From: Taibaiella helva
Lineage (GTDB): Bacteria > Bacteroidota > Bacteroidia > Chitinophagales > Chitinophagaceae
Length of the DNA stretch: 64,000 nucleotides
NCBI RefSeq assembly: GCF_003545695.1
Contig: NZ_QUZZ01000009.1
Span: 62,001-126,000, forward strand
Reading direction: 5' to 3'
Shown here one piece after another: positions 1 to 6,740 of this stretch; the stretch's first letter is position 1, and every line of letters starts with the position of its first letter. A model generated the notes under the pieces. The model was not told the DNA's origin and made no database searches. It was given only the letters and a program-made list of their open reading frames with translations. A program made the translations under genes and the position numbers.

Positions 1-1
1 A

Positions 2-1993
2 GACAAAGGCAAAATAAACGATTCTTTATATAAATACTGGAAAAGAATAAGGACCCGGACCACGCCCTATGGTCTGTTTTCAAGTGTAAGCGCAGGCACG
101 ATCGGGGCCGGAAATACCCAGGTCCTGTTTAGCGGGCGGTTACGGAAAAATGCCCGCCTGGACATGGAAGTGCTCTGCTCATTGATACATAGCCTTGAGC
201 AGGATAATGTCGTCGGGCAGGAGATCCTGTATTTTCCTAATGATACCTTATATGAGGTTCTGGACCGGGTACGTTATTTCGAAAAGGACTTTGCCAAAAA
301 CAGGTTTTTCAGGTATGCTATCGCTTCAGCCACGCACTCTTCCTACCTGAAAAAGGTCTTACGGTATTGCGGTAAAGGCTGCACGATCGGGGAGCTGGTT
401 CTGTATATCAGGAAGATAGAAAAGGATGCATCCCCGGAAGACGCAACAGCATTTATACGGGAGCTTATAGAAGCCAACCTGCTCATTAGCGAGCTAAACC
501 CCTGCCTCACCGGAACGGACATCCTGGATAAAACGATCGGAGTATTAGAAAGCCGGCACACAAAATCGTCCACGCTGCATACCTTAAAGGAGATCCGTAA
601 AAAGCTGGACGGGATCAACAACGAGCAGGATAGCCGTGACAGCTATCAACAGATCATCAGGCACCTGGATGAGCTGAATATTACTTATAGCAGAAAGAAT
701 GTTTTTCAGATAGATCTATACCGGGAGACGGAAAAAGCCGTATTGAATGAGGAAACTGTTCAGGATATACTGTCTGCAATATTGTTTGTGACCCGGCTTG
801 CACCGGTGAAGCGGAAAAGCGAAGCCCTGGAAACGTTCAAGAAGGTCTTCACTGAAAAATATGAAGAGCGGGAGCTTGATCTGCTCTTCGTTACAGATGC
901 CGATACGGGCATAGGCTACCCGGTAAATTACAGCGGTGGACCATATACCAATGATCTGATCAAAGGTCTGAGCCTTCCCCGGAGCAAGCAGGCAGAGGGC
1001 GTGATAAGCTGGAATCCATTCCAGGAATTGTTGTTGAAAAAGATATTGGAGGCTTCGAGGGAAAATACGTCTGAAATTGTATTGAGTGATGAAGATATTG
1101 TGCCCGGTGAGCCTGCCGGGCTGTATCCTACTTTCTATTGCAACTTTGAGATTGTCGGCAATGACGGGAATCGTCCAATACTAAAGCTTAATACTTTCGG
1201 AGATCATTCCGGGGCCAACCTGATGGCCCGGTTCTCCCACACGCATGCCGATATTGAAAAGAGTATCAGGAGCATTGCTCAAAAAGAACAGGAATTGGAA
1301 CCAAGACCCATCCTTGAAATTGTGCATCTCACCAATCCACGTATTGGGAATGTCGTGATCAGGCCGCAGATGAGGGACTACGAGCTGACCATTTTATCTT
1401 GTTCCGAACTGCCGGAAGCGCAAAGAATTCCGGTTTCCGATCTGACCATATCTGTAAAGAATGGTGCCGTTCTACTGAAGTCCAGGAAATTAAACAGGGA
1501 GGTAAAAGCCGTGCACACCAACGCTTTCAACCATAGCCTGTCCACGATACCTGTCTTTAACCTGCTCTGCGACCTGCAGTACGACAACGAATGCATCGAA
1601 GGCGCAGCGCTCCATCCCAATATAGCGCTCCCTTTCGTTCCCAGGATAAAATATAAGAATGTGATCCTTTCGCCAGCTACCTGGTATTTTACCCGTAAGG
1701 AACTGGAGTATTACTTCGAAGACCAGGACCAGGGGCTATCGGAGCAAGCCGGCCGTTGGCGGAAAAAGTACGGCATCCCCCGTTATGTGCTATTAGCGGA
1801 AGGGGACAATGAGCTGTTCCTTGACCTGGAAGATGGCAGGAACATAAGCTCCCTGCCTGCGCTTATCCGGAAAAATAATGCGATGACCTTCAAAGAATTT
1901 TTGTTTGATGATCAATGCGGTATTGTGAAGGATAACGAGGGTAAAATTTACAGGAATGAATTCAGCATTGCTTATTATAAAGATAAAGTATAA
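2..1993 (+). CDS. Lantibiotic dehydratase (LanB N-terminal, glutamylation-type), 5' truncated by window edge
   Basis: The reading frame is open from base 2, so the ATG at 164 is internal and the gene begins outside the window. The first visible residues include RTRTTPYGLFSSVSAG, the family pattern R-x-T-P-x-GLF found in LanB dehydratases. 663 codons are visible. In this family the protein activates Ser/Thr of a RiPP precursor peptide by tRNA-dependent glutamylation. The elimination domain that follows in classical NisB-type LanB is absent here and is encoded by the next gene, 12 nt downstream. Such split LanB pairs are known from Bacteroidota, for example the pinensin producers in Chitinophaga. 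The precursor, cyclase and transporter are not in the window and would lie to the left. The family call is firm; the product class (lanthipeptide or other) is inferred. Confidence 0.88.
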   Translation, partial: DKGKINDSLYKYWKRIRTRTTPYGLFSSVSAGTIGAGNTQVLFSGRLRKNARLDMEVLCSLIHSLEQDNVVGQEILYFPNDTLYEVLDRVRYFEKDFAKNRFFRYAIASATHSSYLKKVLRYCGKGCTIGELVLYIRKIEKDASPEDATAFIRELIEANLLISELNPCLTGTDILDKTIGVLESRHTKSSTLHTLKEIRKKLDGINNEQDSRDSYQQIIRHLDELNITYSRKNVFQIDLYRETEKAVLNEETVQDILSAILFVTRLAPVKRKSEALETFKKVFTEKYEERELDLLFVTDADTGIGYPVNYSGGPYTNDLIKGLSLPRSKQAEGVISWNPFQELLLKKILEASRENTSEIVLSDEDIVPGEPAGLYPTFYCNFEIVGNDGNRPILKLNTFGDHSGANLMARFSHTHADIEKSIRSIAQKEQELEPRPILEIVHLTNPRIGNVVIRPQMRDYELTILSCSELPEAQRIPVSDLTISVKNGAVLLKSRKLNREVKAVHTNAFNHSLSTIPVFNLLCDLQYDNECIEGAALHPNIALPFVPRIKYKNVILSPATWYFTRKELEYYFEDQDQGLSEQAGRWRKKYGIPRYVLLAEGDNELFLDLEDGRNISSLPALIRKNNAMTFKEFLFDDQCGIVKDNEGKIYRNEFSIAYYKDKV

Positions 1994-2005
1994 AGCAAGG
2001 AAAAA

Positions 2006-2914
2006 ATGGTTGAGCAATATATGCCGGGCTCGGGATGGCTCTACTTAAAATTTTATGTGAGCCGGTCATTTGCAGATAAAATATTGACCCATGAGCTGTA
2101 TAATACCATAAAGCAACTAAAGCGAAAAGGTTACCTGTCGGGCTTCTTTTTCATACGCTACACAGACCCTTATTATCATTTGCGTCTGAGGATCCGGTTG
2201 ACGGATACGGATCATTACAGCCCTGTTTTGAGCGCCTTTCACGGGAAGCTACAAAAGTATACCGAAAGCGGGCTCGTCTGGAAAATACAGCTAGACACTT
2301 ATTACAGAGAGATAGAAAGGTATAATATACACCTGATGGAGACCACCGAGTCGCTATTCCAGGTAGACAGCCGCTATACCATCGAAATGTTGCAATTGAT
2401 TGGTCGCTATGGCAACGAAGATCATAAATGGAAAATCGGACTGAAAAACATCGATGCCTATCTCCACCTTTTTGACGCAAGGGCAGCGGACAGGATGGCG
2501 CTGATCAGAAGCATGAGTGACGCATTCCGGCTGGAATACCACTTTAATCCCAAAAACATGCGGGTATTAAATGATTCTTATAGAAAAAAAAGGAAGGTCG
2601 TTGAAAACATCCTTCAAGGTATTGACGAAGACCCTCTGATGCAGCAGTTATTTATGCTGCAAAAGAAAAGGGATAAGCAATTGTCCGGTATCGTGTGTAC
2701 GCTCAAAGCATTGTGCAGCCAATACGGACTTGATCACAAGGACTATATCGGGAGCTATATCCACATGCATATAAACCGGCTGATCCCGGCCAATAACAGG
2801 CTTCATGAGCTTTTGCTGTATGACTATGTCAGGAGGTTTTATGAAAGTATGCTGGCCAGGGATATTCATGCGTCCAGATCAGCAAGCCCGGTGCACCCGG
2901 CAGCTATCTCCTGA
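2006..2914 (+). CDS. Thiopeptide-type bacteriocin biosynthesis protein (SpaB_C elimination domain)
   Basis: This 302-residue protein begins PGSGWLYLKFYVSRSFADKI and continues with FFFIRYTDPYYHLRLRIR, the usual opening of the SpaB_C / thiopeptide-type bacteriocin biosynthesis family. There is also a typical YxREIERY motif near residue 96. In LanB systems this domain eliminates glutamate from glutamylated Ser/Thr to give dehydroalanine or dehydrobutyrine. It starts 12 nt after the LanB N-terminal gene and is probably co-translated and acts together with it. The C-terminal stretch after about residue 285 (HASRSASPVHPAAIS) is low in complexity and probably flexible. No leader peptide gene or LanC follows it. 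Confidence 0.85.
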   Translation: MVEQYMPGSGWLYLKFYVSRSFADKILTHELYNTIKQLKRKGYLSGFFFIRYTDPYYHLRLRIRLTDTDHYSPVLSAFHGKLQKYTESGLVWKIQLDTYYREIERYNIHLMETTESLFQVDSRYTIEMLQLIGRYGNEDHKWKIGLKNIDAYLHLFDARAADRMALIRSMSDAFRLEYHFNPKNMRVLNDSYRKKRKVVENILQGIDEDPLMQQLFMLQKKRDKQLSGIVCTLKALCSQYGLDHKDYIGSYIHMHINRLIPANNRLHELLLYDYVRRFYESMLARDIHASRSASPVHPAAIS

Positions 2915-2921
2915 AGATCCG

Positions 2922-3170
2922 ATGAAGATAGTGCAACTTGAAGTACGGCAAACAAATATCACACCGGCTTTTCATCGAAGCTGCCTGATGAAGTTATCTT
3001 GGGATATTCAGCAGAACAGGCACAACACAAGGAGCAATGCCCTTAAATTGACATGGGCAATTGTCAGCAATGAGGATGTTACAGTGTATTATCTTGTAAA
3101 GAGAGTAATGCCGGAAAAGGCAGACTCGGTGAAGGTTGGAAAGCAATTAGACTTATTCCGTTTTGCGTAA
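2922..3170 (+). CDS. Small hypothetical protein (82 aa)
   Basis: An ATG 7 nt after the stop of the SpaB_C gene opens an 82-residue frame, a spacing that suggests the same operon. A longer version starting at 2805 would overlap the SpaB_C gene by over 100 nt and is unlikely. The protein is basic, with no signal peptide and no membrane segment. Its centre (residues 40-46, ALKLTWA) and the following VTVYYLVKRV weakly recall short proteins carried by Bacteroidota mobile elements, but I cannot name a family. It does not look like a RiPP precursor: it has no Gly-Gly or other leader site and no Ser/Thr/Cys-rich core. The coding call itself is only moderately sure. Confidence 0.45.
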   Translation: MKIVQLEVRQTNITPAFHRSCLMKLSWDIQQNRHNTRSNALKLTWAIVSNEDVTVYYLVKRVMPEKADSVKVGKQLDLFRFA

Positions 3171-3392
3171 AGATCAAGCGTTGCCAAATATTGGACAACC
3201 CTTGATCTCTTTGGAGTTATTCCTTCCGGGTAAATCGGCTCTGTTGATCCTGCAATGGCTGCTCTGAACTCAGCAACGAATTTAATCCGAAATGCGGGAT
3301 ATGCGAAGTAAGTGTAATAATAGGACATTAAGCAATAATTGCTTAATGGCTTAAAAAATCGAAATAAGCAGTTATGGGATACGTTTTTCAAT

Positions 3393-4841
3393 TTACTCCA
3401 ATTCGGAATTAATTACTGATATAATATCATCAAAGAAAGACAAGCCTCTCACATTTATATATTGGTTTATCGCAAAATGCTCTAACACCTCTTTAGGACA
3501 ATGCGCCTTTGATGCAAGAAATTCAGAATAGGTGTGATGATCCAAATCTCCGGCGGTAGAGAAAATTTCTTTAACATCCAAATGATACGCCCTGCTTATT
3601 TCATCTTGAACTAGTGGGTCAAGAAAAACTTCTTTCTCAGGCGGCAGGCTACCGGGCAATTTATACAACTTAGCTTGTCTTTGATCACCTTTATCTGCGT
3701 CACGAATTGCTATTGCGCGATGCCCTACATTAATTAAATATTCCGTAAGTTGCCTAACTGCATTAGCGTCGCCGACCGCATAAATCCCAATAGAAGCAAT
3801 AAGCTCGGGAGCCTTTTGTCTTAAAACTTCAATTAAAAGAGCCTTGGCAAAACGGTCTTCTACCAATACCTCTAATGCATGAGTATGACCGTTACTTAAA
3901 AGCGACTTAGCTCTGTAAGCACTGACCCTATCTATAATTTTTACACCATTTCTGTCACGTATTAAAAATTTTCTTCCTTCTGGGGGTAGGGCTTCCAACA
4001 TTGTGCTTGAATGGGTAGAAAGAATTACTTGATGTCCTTTGCGATTACAAATATCCATTAAATATTTAATGAACTTATATTGGGCATCACCGTGGAGAGA
4101 TGTTTCGGGTTCTTCAAGAACAAACAAGCTATTATTCGGCTCGTTTTCTAATAGGTCAATCATATAGAGCAGTCTACCTTCACCAAAGCCCATATTGTTT
4201 TCCGAGTAAGTGTAGCCATATCTTGATAGCATACCGATTTCATTCGTCTTTCCGTCTGCCTGCATACCCTGAAACCAAACTTGATCATAATCCGAATTCA
4301 GAATTTGCTTAACATGATTATGAATCTGGGGACTAATTTCTCTCCTTTCAGTAAGCTGCATTCTTGCATTGTTATACATTTTATTGCCCCTACTCTCAAT
4401 TTTGGGAATGTAGGCTGCAAAACCAACGTAAAAACAGTGTCTTTCGGGTTGCCTTTTATACCCAGACCATTCCACTCTTTGCCGTGAAACTGTAAGATTT
4501 TGCAGTACAGGTGTATTTGTGGCGTACTTGTAAATAACTTTAGCATTCGCCGCAAAAGGTGCGGGATCTAAGCTGGCTGATTGTGGAAAAAAATCCTTTA
4601 TATATTTTCGCTTATAAATCCGATCTGTGCTTGGAGTTCTGTACGCACAAACAGCGATTTGGCCTATTGAACTTTTACCCGCCCCATTGAATCCGCTAAT
4701 TGCGGTAATAGGAAATTCAAATTTTATGGTTTCTGTTATTCCCCTAAATCCTTCTATAGACATTTCCGACAAAAAGGCACCAAAATTTCTATATATACTA
4801 CTATTAAACTTGTTTAATAAATCTCTTCTTATATCTGACAT
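3393..4841 (-). CDS. OLD-family AAA ATPase with C-terminal TOPRIM nuclease domain
   Basis: The 482-residue protein has an SMC/OLD-type ATPase: Walker A GFNGAGKSS (residues 50-58), an ABC-like signature around MGFGEGR (217-223), Walker B FVLEEPETSLH (240-250) and the H-loop ILSTHSS (273-279). A TOPRIM-like domain follows, with the acidic residue of VLVEDR near 328, GDAN near 358 and DAD at 381-383. OLD-family proteins are ATP-dependent nucleases; several act in phage defence (P2 Old, GajA of Gabija). No UvrD-like GajB or other partner lies next to it, so it could be a single-gene OLD type or an orphan. The gene is clearly more AT-rich than its flanks and sits beside tRNA genes, which fits horizontal acquisition. 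The substrate and role are inferred. Confidence 0.8.
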   Translation of the reverse strand: MSDIRRDLLNKFNSSIYRNFGAFLSEMSIEGFRGITETIKFEFPITAISGFNGAGKSSIGQIAVCAYRTPSTDRIYKRKYIKDFFPQSASLDPAPFAANAKVIYKYATNTPVLQNLTVSRQRVEWSGYKRQPERHCFYVGFAAYIPKIESRGNKMYNNARMQLTERREISPQIHNHVKQILNSDYDQVWFQGMQADGKTNEIGMLSRYGYTYSENNMGFGEGRLLYMIDLLENEPNNSLFVLEEPETSLHGDAQYKFIKYLMDICNRKGHQVILSTHSSTMLEALPPEGRKFLIRDRNGVKIIDRVSAYRAKSLLSNGHTHALEVLVEDRFAKALLIEVLRQKAPELIASIGIYAVGDANAVRQLTEYLINVGHRAIAIRDADKGDQRQAKLYKLPGSLPPEKEVFLDPLVQDEISRAYHLDVKEIFSTAGDLDHHTYSEFLASKAHCPKEVLEHFAINQYINVRGLSFFDDIISVINSELE

Positions 4842-4950
4842 AAAATTTTACCAATAAGTTACAAAGATATAAAATATTATATCCAGGTCTGATTGCTGTC
4901 AAATAAATACCGATCTTTGAAGCATCGATGCTAATATTTAAATTAATATA

Positions 4951-5323
4951 ATGAAAACACCTTTCCCTAAAACCAATCAATTTGCATTTGTTGCTTTTCA
5001 CTTAAACTCCTTATTAGACAAAGGCAAGTTTGAACGCATAGATGAAGTAAAGGATAGATGAACTGAACGTTCTACATGTCCTGAATAATAAATATGGGCT
5101 TGATTTTGATATGAGCCTCTACACACCTGAGTCGCATACTTCCATTTCATTGCATCGATTTTTTAGTGAAATAAATGATGTAATTAATGCGCGCGGAAAA
5201 TTTGGTGTTGAGAAAAATGGGCTGTGCTTGTTGTTAGCCATATGTTTGGAGGGTGCACAACGATCAGACCCGAGTGGGTTAACCTATAAGCAAGTTATGG
5301 AAGACTGGGATAAAGAACGCTAA
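4951..5323 (+). pseudogene. Small hypothetical gene broken by a 16-bp duplication (frameshift)
   Basis: Two frames join into one sensible protein. ATG 4951 opens a frame ending at TGA 5059-5061 (KGKFERIDEVKDR). The next frame, open from 5051, reads RIDELNVLHVLNNKYG and runs through the ATG at 5111 to TAA 5321-5323. At the junction the 9-mer ATAGATGAA occurs at 5038-5046 and again at 5054-5062, exactly 16 nt apart. Removing one 16-nt period restores a single frame of about 118 residues, KFERIDELNVLH and onward. So either the gene is disrupted or only the 70-residue downstream part is translated. I do not recognise the protein. It lies in the AT-rich island, divergent from the OLD ATPase gene. 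Confidence 0.5.
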
Positions 5324-5380
5324 AGCTCTGATGCTATTGTTAGAAACGATATAGGATGTTGTACCTGTGTTGTACCAAAT

Positions 5381-5420
5381 GAAAAAAGCCTTTTAGCTAA
5401 AATGCTAAAGGGCTTTTCTG
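5381..5420. terminator. Strong stem-loop, probable intrinsic terminator of the island end
   Basis: Arms AAAAGCCTTTTAGC and GCTAAAGGGCTTTT form a 14-bp stem with one G-T pair around the 6-nt loop TAAAAT. The arms end in A and T runs on both sides, so it could stop transcription in either direction. It lies after the broken gene and before the tRNA-like relic. Confidence 0.6.
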
Positions 5421-5425
5421 TCTTG

Positions 5426-5472
5426 TGGTGTGGGCCGGGGTCGAACCGTCAACACATGGATTTCAGTCCTTA
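5426..5472 (-). other. Decayed tRNA 3'-half, tRNA-Phe-like; possible attachment-site relic
   Basis: On the minus strand this stretch has GGACTGAAATCC (an anticodon-arm-like hairpin with a GAA anticodon but a loop one base short), then a T-arm-like GACGG TTCGACC CCGGC with four of five pairs, then CCACACCA like a 3' acceptor strand with CCA. No D-arm or 5' acceptor half precedes it. This is what an integrated element leaves when it duplicates the 3' end of a tRNA gene at its far boundary, after decay. No recombinase gene is visible. A chance likeness cannot be excluded. Confidence 0.35.
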
Positions 5473-5512
5473 AGCTGGAAAATTCGATTTGTTCGACCTA
5501 TGTTCGACCCAA

Positions 5513-5540
5513 CAAAAAAACCGATCCATTCGGATCGGCT
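5513..5540 (-). terminator. Intrinsic terminator of the tRNA transcript
   Basis: On the minus strand, AGCCGATCC-GAAT-GGATCGGTTTTTTT follows the tRNA-Leu 3' end by 8 nt: a GC-rich hairpin with a T7 tract. Confidence 0.85.
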
Positions 5541-5548
5541 GTAAGTTG

Positions 5549-5634
5549 TGCCCCAGGCGGGACTTGAACCCGCACTTGCATTGCTGCAAACGGGATTTTA
5601 AGTCCCGCGTGTCTACCAATTTCACCACCAGGGC
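5549..5634 (-). tRNA. tRNA-Leu (UAA)
   Basis: This 86-nt gene on the minus strand folds as a class II tRNA. The acceptor strands are GCCCTGG and CTGGGGC, the anticodon arm is CGGGA-CTTAAAA-TCCCG with anticodon UAA, a long variable arm follows (TTTGCAGCAATGCAAG), and the T-arm is GCGGG-TTCAAGT-CCCGC. The discriminator is A, and CCA is not encoded. It lies downstream of tRNA-Gly in the same direction and ends before a terminator, so the two are probably one transcript. Confidence 0.95.
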
Positions 5635-5708
5635 GGTCATCATTGATTTTGAAATGCAATGATAAAAAAAAATTCCAAACTCTGTTAGGAGCCTGGAATT
5701 TTCTGTGG

Positions 5709-5781
5709 AGCAGAAGACGAGATTCGAACCCGCGACCCCAACCTTGGCAAGGTTGTGCTCTACCAGCTGAGCTACTTCTGC
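5709..5781 (-). tRNA. tRNA-Gly (GCC)
   Basis: This 73-nt gene on the minus strand starts GCAGAAGTAGCTCAG. Its anticodon arm is CAACC-TTGCCAA-GGTTG (anticodon GCC), its T-arm is GCGGG-TTCGAAT-CTCGT, and its acceptor 3' strand CTTCTGC is followed by discriminator T, normal for bacterial tRNA-Gly. CCA is not encoded. It is the first gene of a Gly-Leu tandem. Confidence 0.95.
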
Positions 5782-5910
5782 ATTCGTTTAAAGAACTGTT
5801 ACTGTGTTTGTTCCGCTTTGGGATTGCAAAGGTAACTACTTTTTCAAATCCACCAAAAAAAGGAGGCAGAATTTTTAAAGAATTTTTTTTGGCATACAAA
5901 CCTGCCCAGC

Positions 5911-6540
5911 TTAGCCCATTCGGCCGGCGCCGGCATAGTAGCGCGTCCAGTAAGCATCGCCAAGGTCGCTGATCACCACACCCTGGCTTACAGAGGCATG
6001 CACAAACTTACCATCGTACAGGTACACGCCCACATGGGAAATGCGCTTGCCATGGATCTTGAAGAACACCAGGTCGCCTTCCTTCAGCTCGTCCTTGCGC
6101 ACCGACAAGGCGCTGGCAAATTGTTCGATCGAAGTACGGAACAGGTCGAGGCTATACACATCCTCGTATAGCTGACGGGTAAAGGCCGAGCAATCAATAC
6201 CGGTTTTGCTGGTACCGCCAAAACGGTAAGGCGTGCCATACCACTCTTCAATAAAAGTATACAGGGATTTATTTCTCTTTTTGCCTTCCTGGATATTGCT
6301 CCGGGAAATGCTGGGCTGCTCTGCAGTCTCCAGCTCTTCAGGTATAGAACCGATCTTGCGGTATACCTGCTTCTTTTGGGTAAGTTTAACATTGCTGCTA
6401 CCGCCGGCAACCGTGATCCCGTCAATAAATTCGGGTTTCGCGGAATTCCCGGCCGTTGCGCCCATAGGCTTTGGTGCGGCACAGGAAGCCATAAAAATCA
6501 ATGCGATGCATGTCGATAAGATAGTAGTTGTCTGCTTCAT
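5911..6540 (-). CDS. C40-family (NlpC/P60) peptidase, lipoprotein
   Basis: The 209-residue protein has a lipoprotein signal (MKQTTTILSTCIALIFMASC, acylated Cys20). A linker follows, then an NlpC/P60 domain from about residue 93. The catalytic set is Cys117 in GIDCSAF, His169 in RISHVGVYL and His181 in FVHAS. Such enzymes cut cell-wall peptides, usually between D-Glu and the diamino acid, here probably from the periplasmic side of the outer membrane. It stands alone, upstream of the tRNAs in the minus direction. The family is clear; the exact bond cleaved is not shown by the sequence. Confidence 0.9.
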   Translation of the reverse strand: MKQTTTILSTCIALIFMASCAAPKPMGATAGNSAKPEFIDGITVAGGSSNVKLTQKKQVYRKIGSIPEELETAEQPSISRSNIQEGKKRNKSLYTFIEEWYGTPYRFGGTSKTGIDCSAFTRQLYEDVYSLDLFRTSIEQFASALSVRKDELKEGDLVFFKIHGKRISHVGVYLYDGKFVHASVSQGVVISDLGDAYWTRYYAGAGRMG

Positions 6541-6671
6541 TTCGGCATGAATTTGGGCAAAGATAAAAAAATATCTGAGGGGGCAAAATTTGCCCGTTTT
6601 GTGGTGCCATGTAAAGAAGCTTGCCCATGCTTTCCTTATTGGCGCTTATTTTCCTGAAGGTATGCTTTTGA

Positions 6672-6734
6672 AAATGATCGCCGGGCCATCGTATCTCTGG
6701 TTCTTTACCTGCTGTGCAGGCCCGGCGATCATTT
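6672..6734 (-). terminator. 16-bp perfect stem, terminator of the metal-efflux operon
   Basis: Arms AAATGATCGCCGGGCC (6672-6687) and GGCCCGGCGATCATTT (6719-6734) are perfectly complementary around a 31-nt loop. On the minus strand the hairpin starts 7 nt after the czcA-like stop and is followed by T-rich sequence. The long loop is unusual for an intrinsic terminator, so an mRNA-stabilising 3' stem is also possible. Confidence 0.6.
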
Positions 6735-6740
6735 CCTGTT

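Noticed and set aside
164-166. ATG 164 as the start of the LanB gene
   Set aside because: The frame is open to base 2 and the upstream codons encode the conserved R-x-T-P-x-GLF region, so the start is outside the window.
3089-3391. 100-codon minus-strand frame between the small ORF and the OLD gene
   Set aside because: It overlaps the small plus-strand ORF, has no recognisable motif, and its first 25 codons are antisense to coding sequence. A decayed gene cannot be fully excluded.
3393-4841. Calling the OLD ATPase gene gajA (Gabija)
   Set aside because: No UvrD-like helicase gene lies beside it, so the two-gene system is not shown.
5643-5972. 109-codon plus-strand frame over the tRNA-Gly gene
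   Set aside because: It crosses a tRNA gene and the 3' end of the NlpC/P60 gene; the peptide is translated tRNA sequence.
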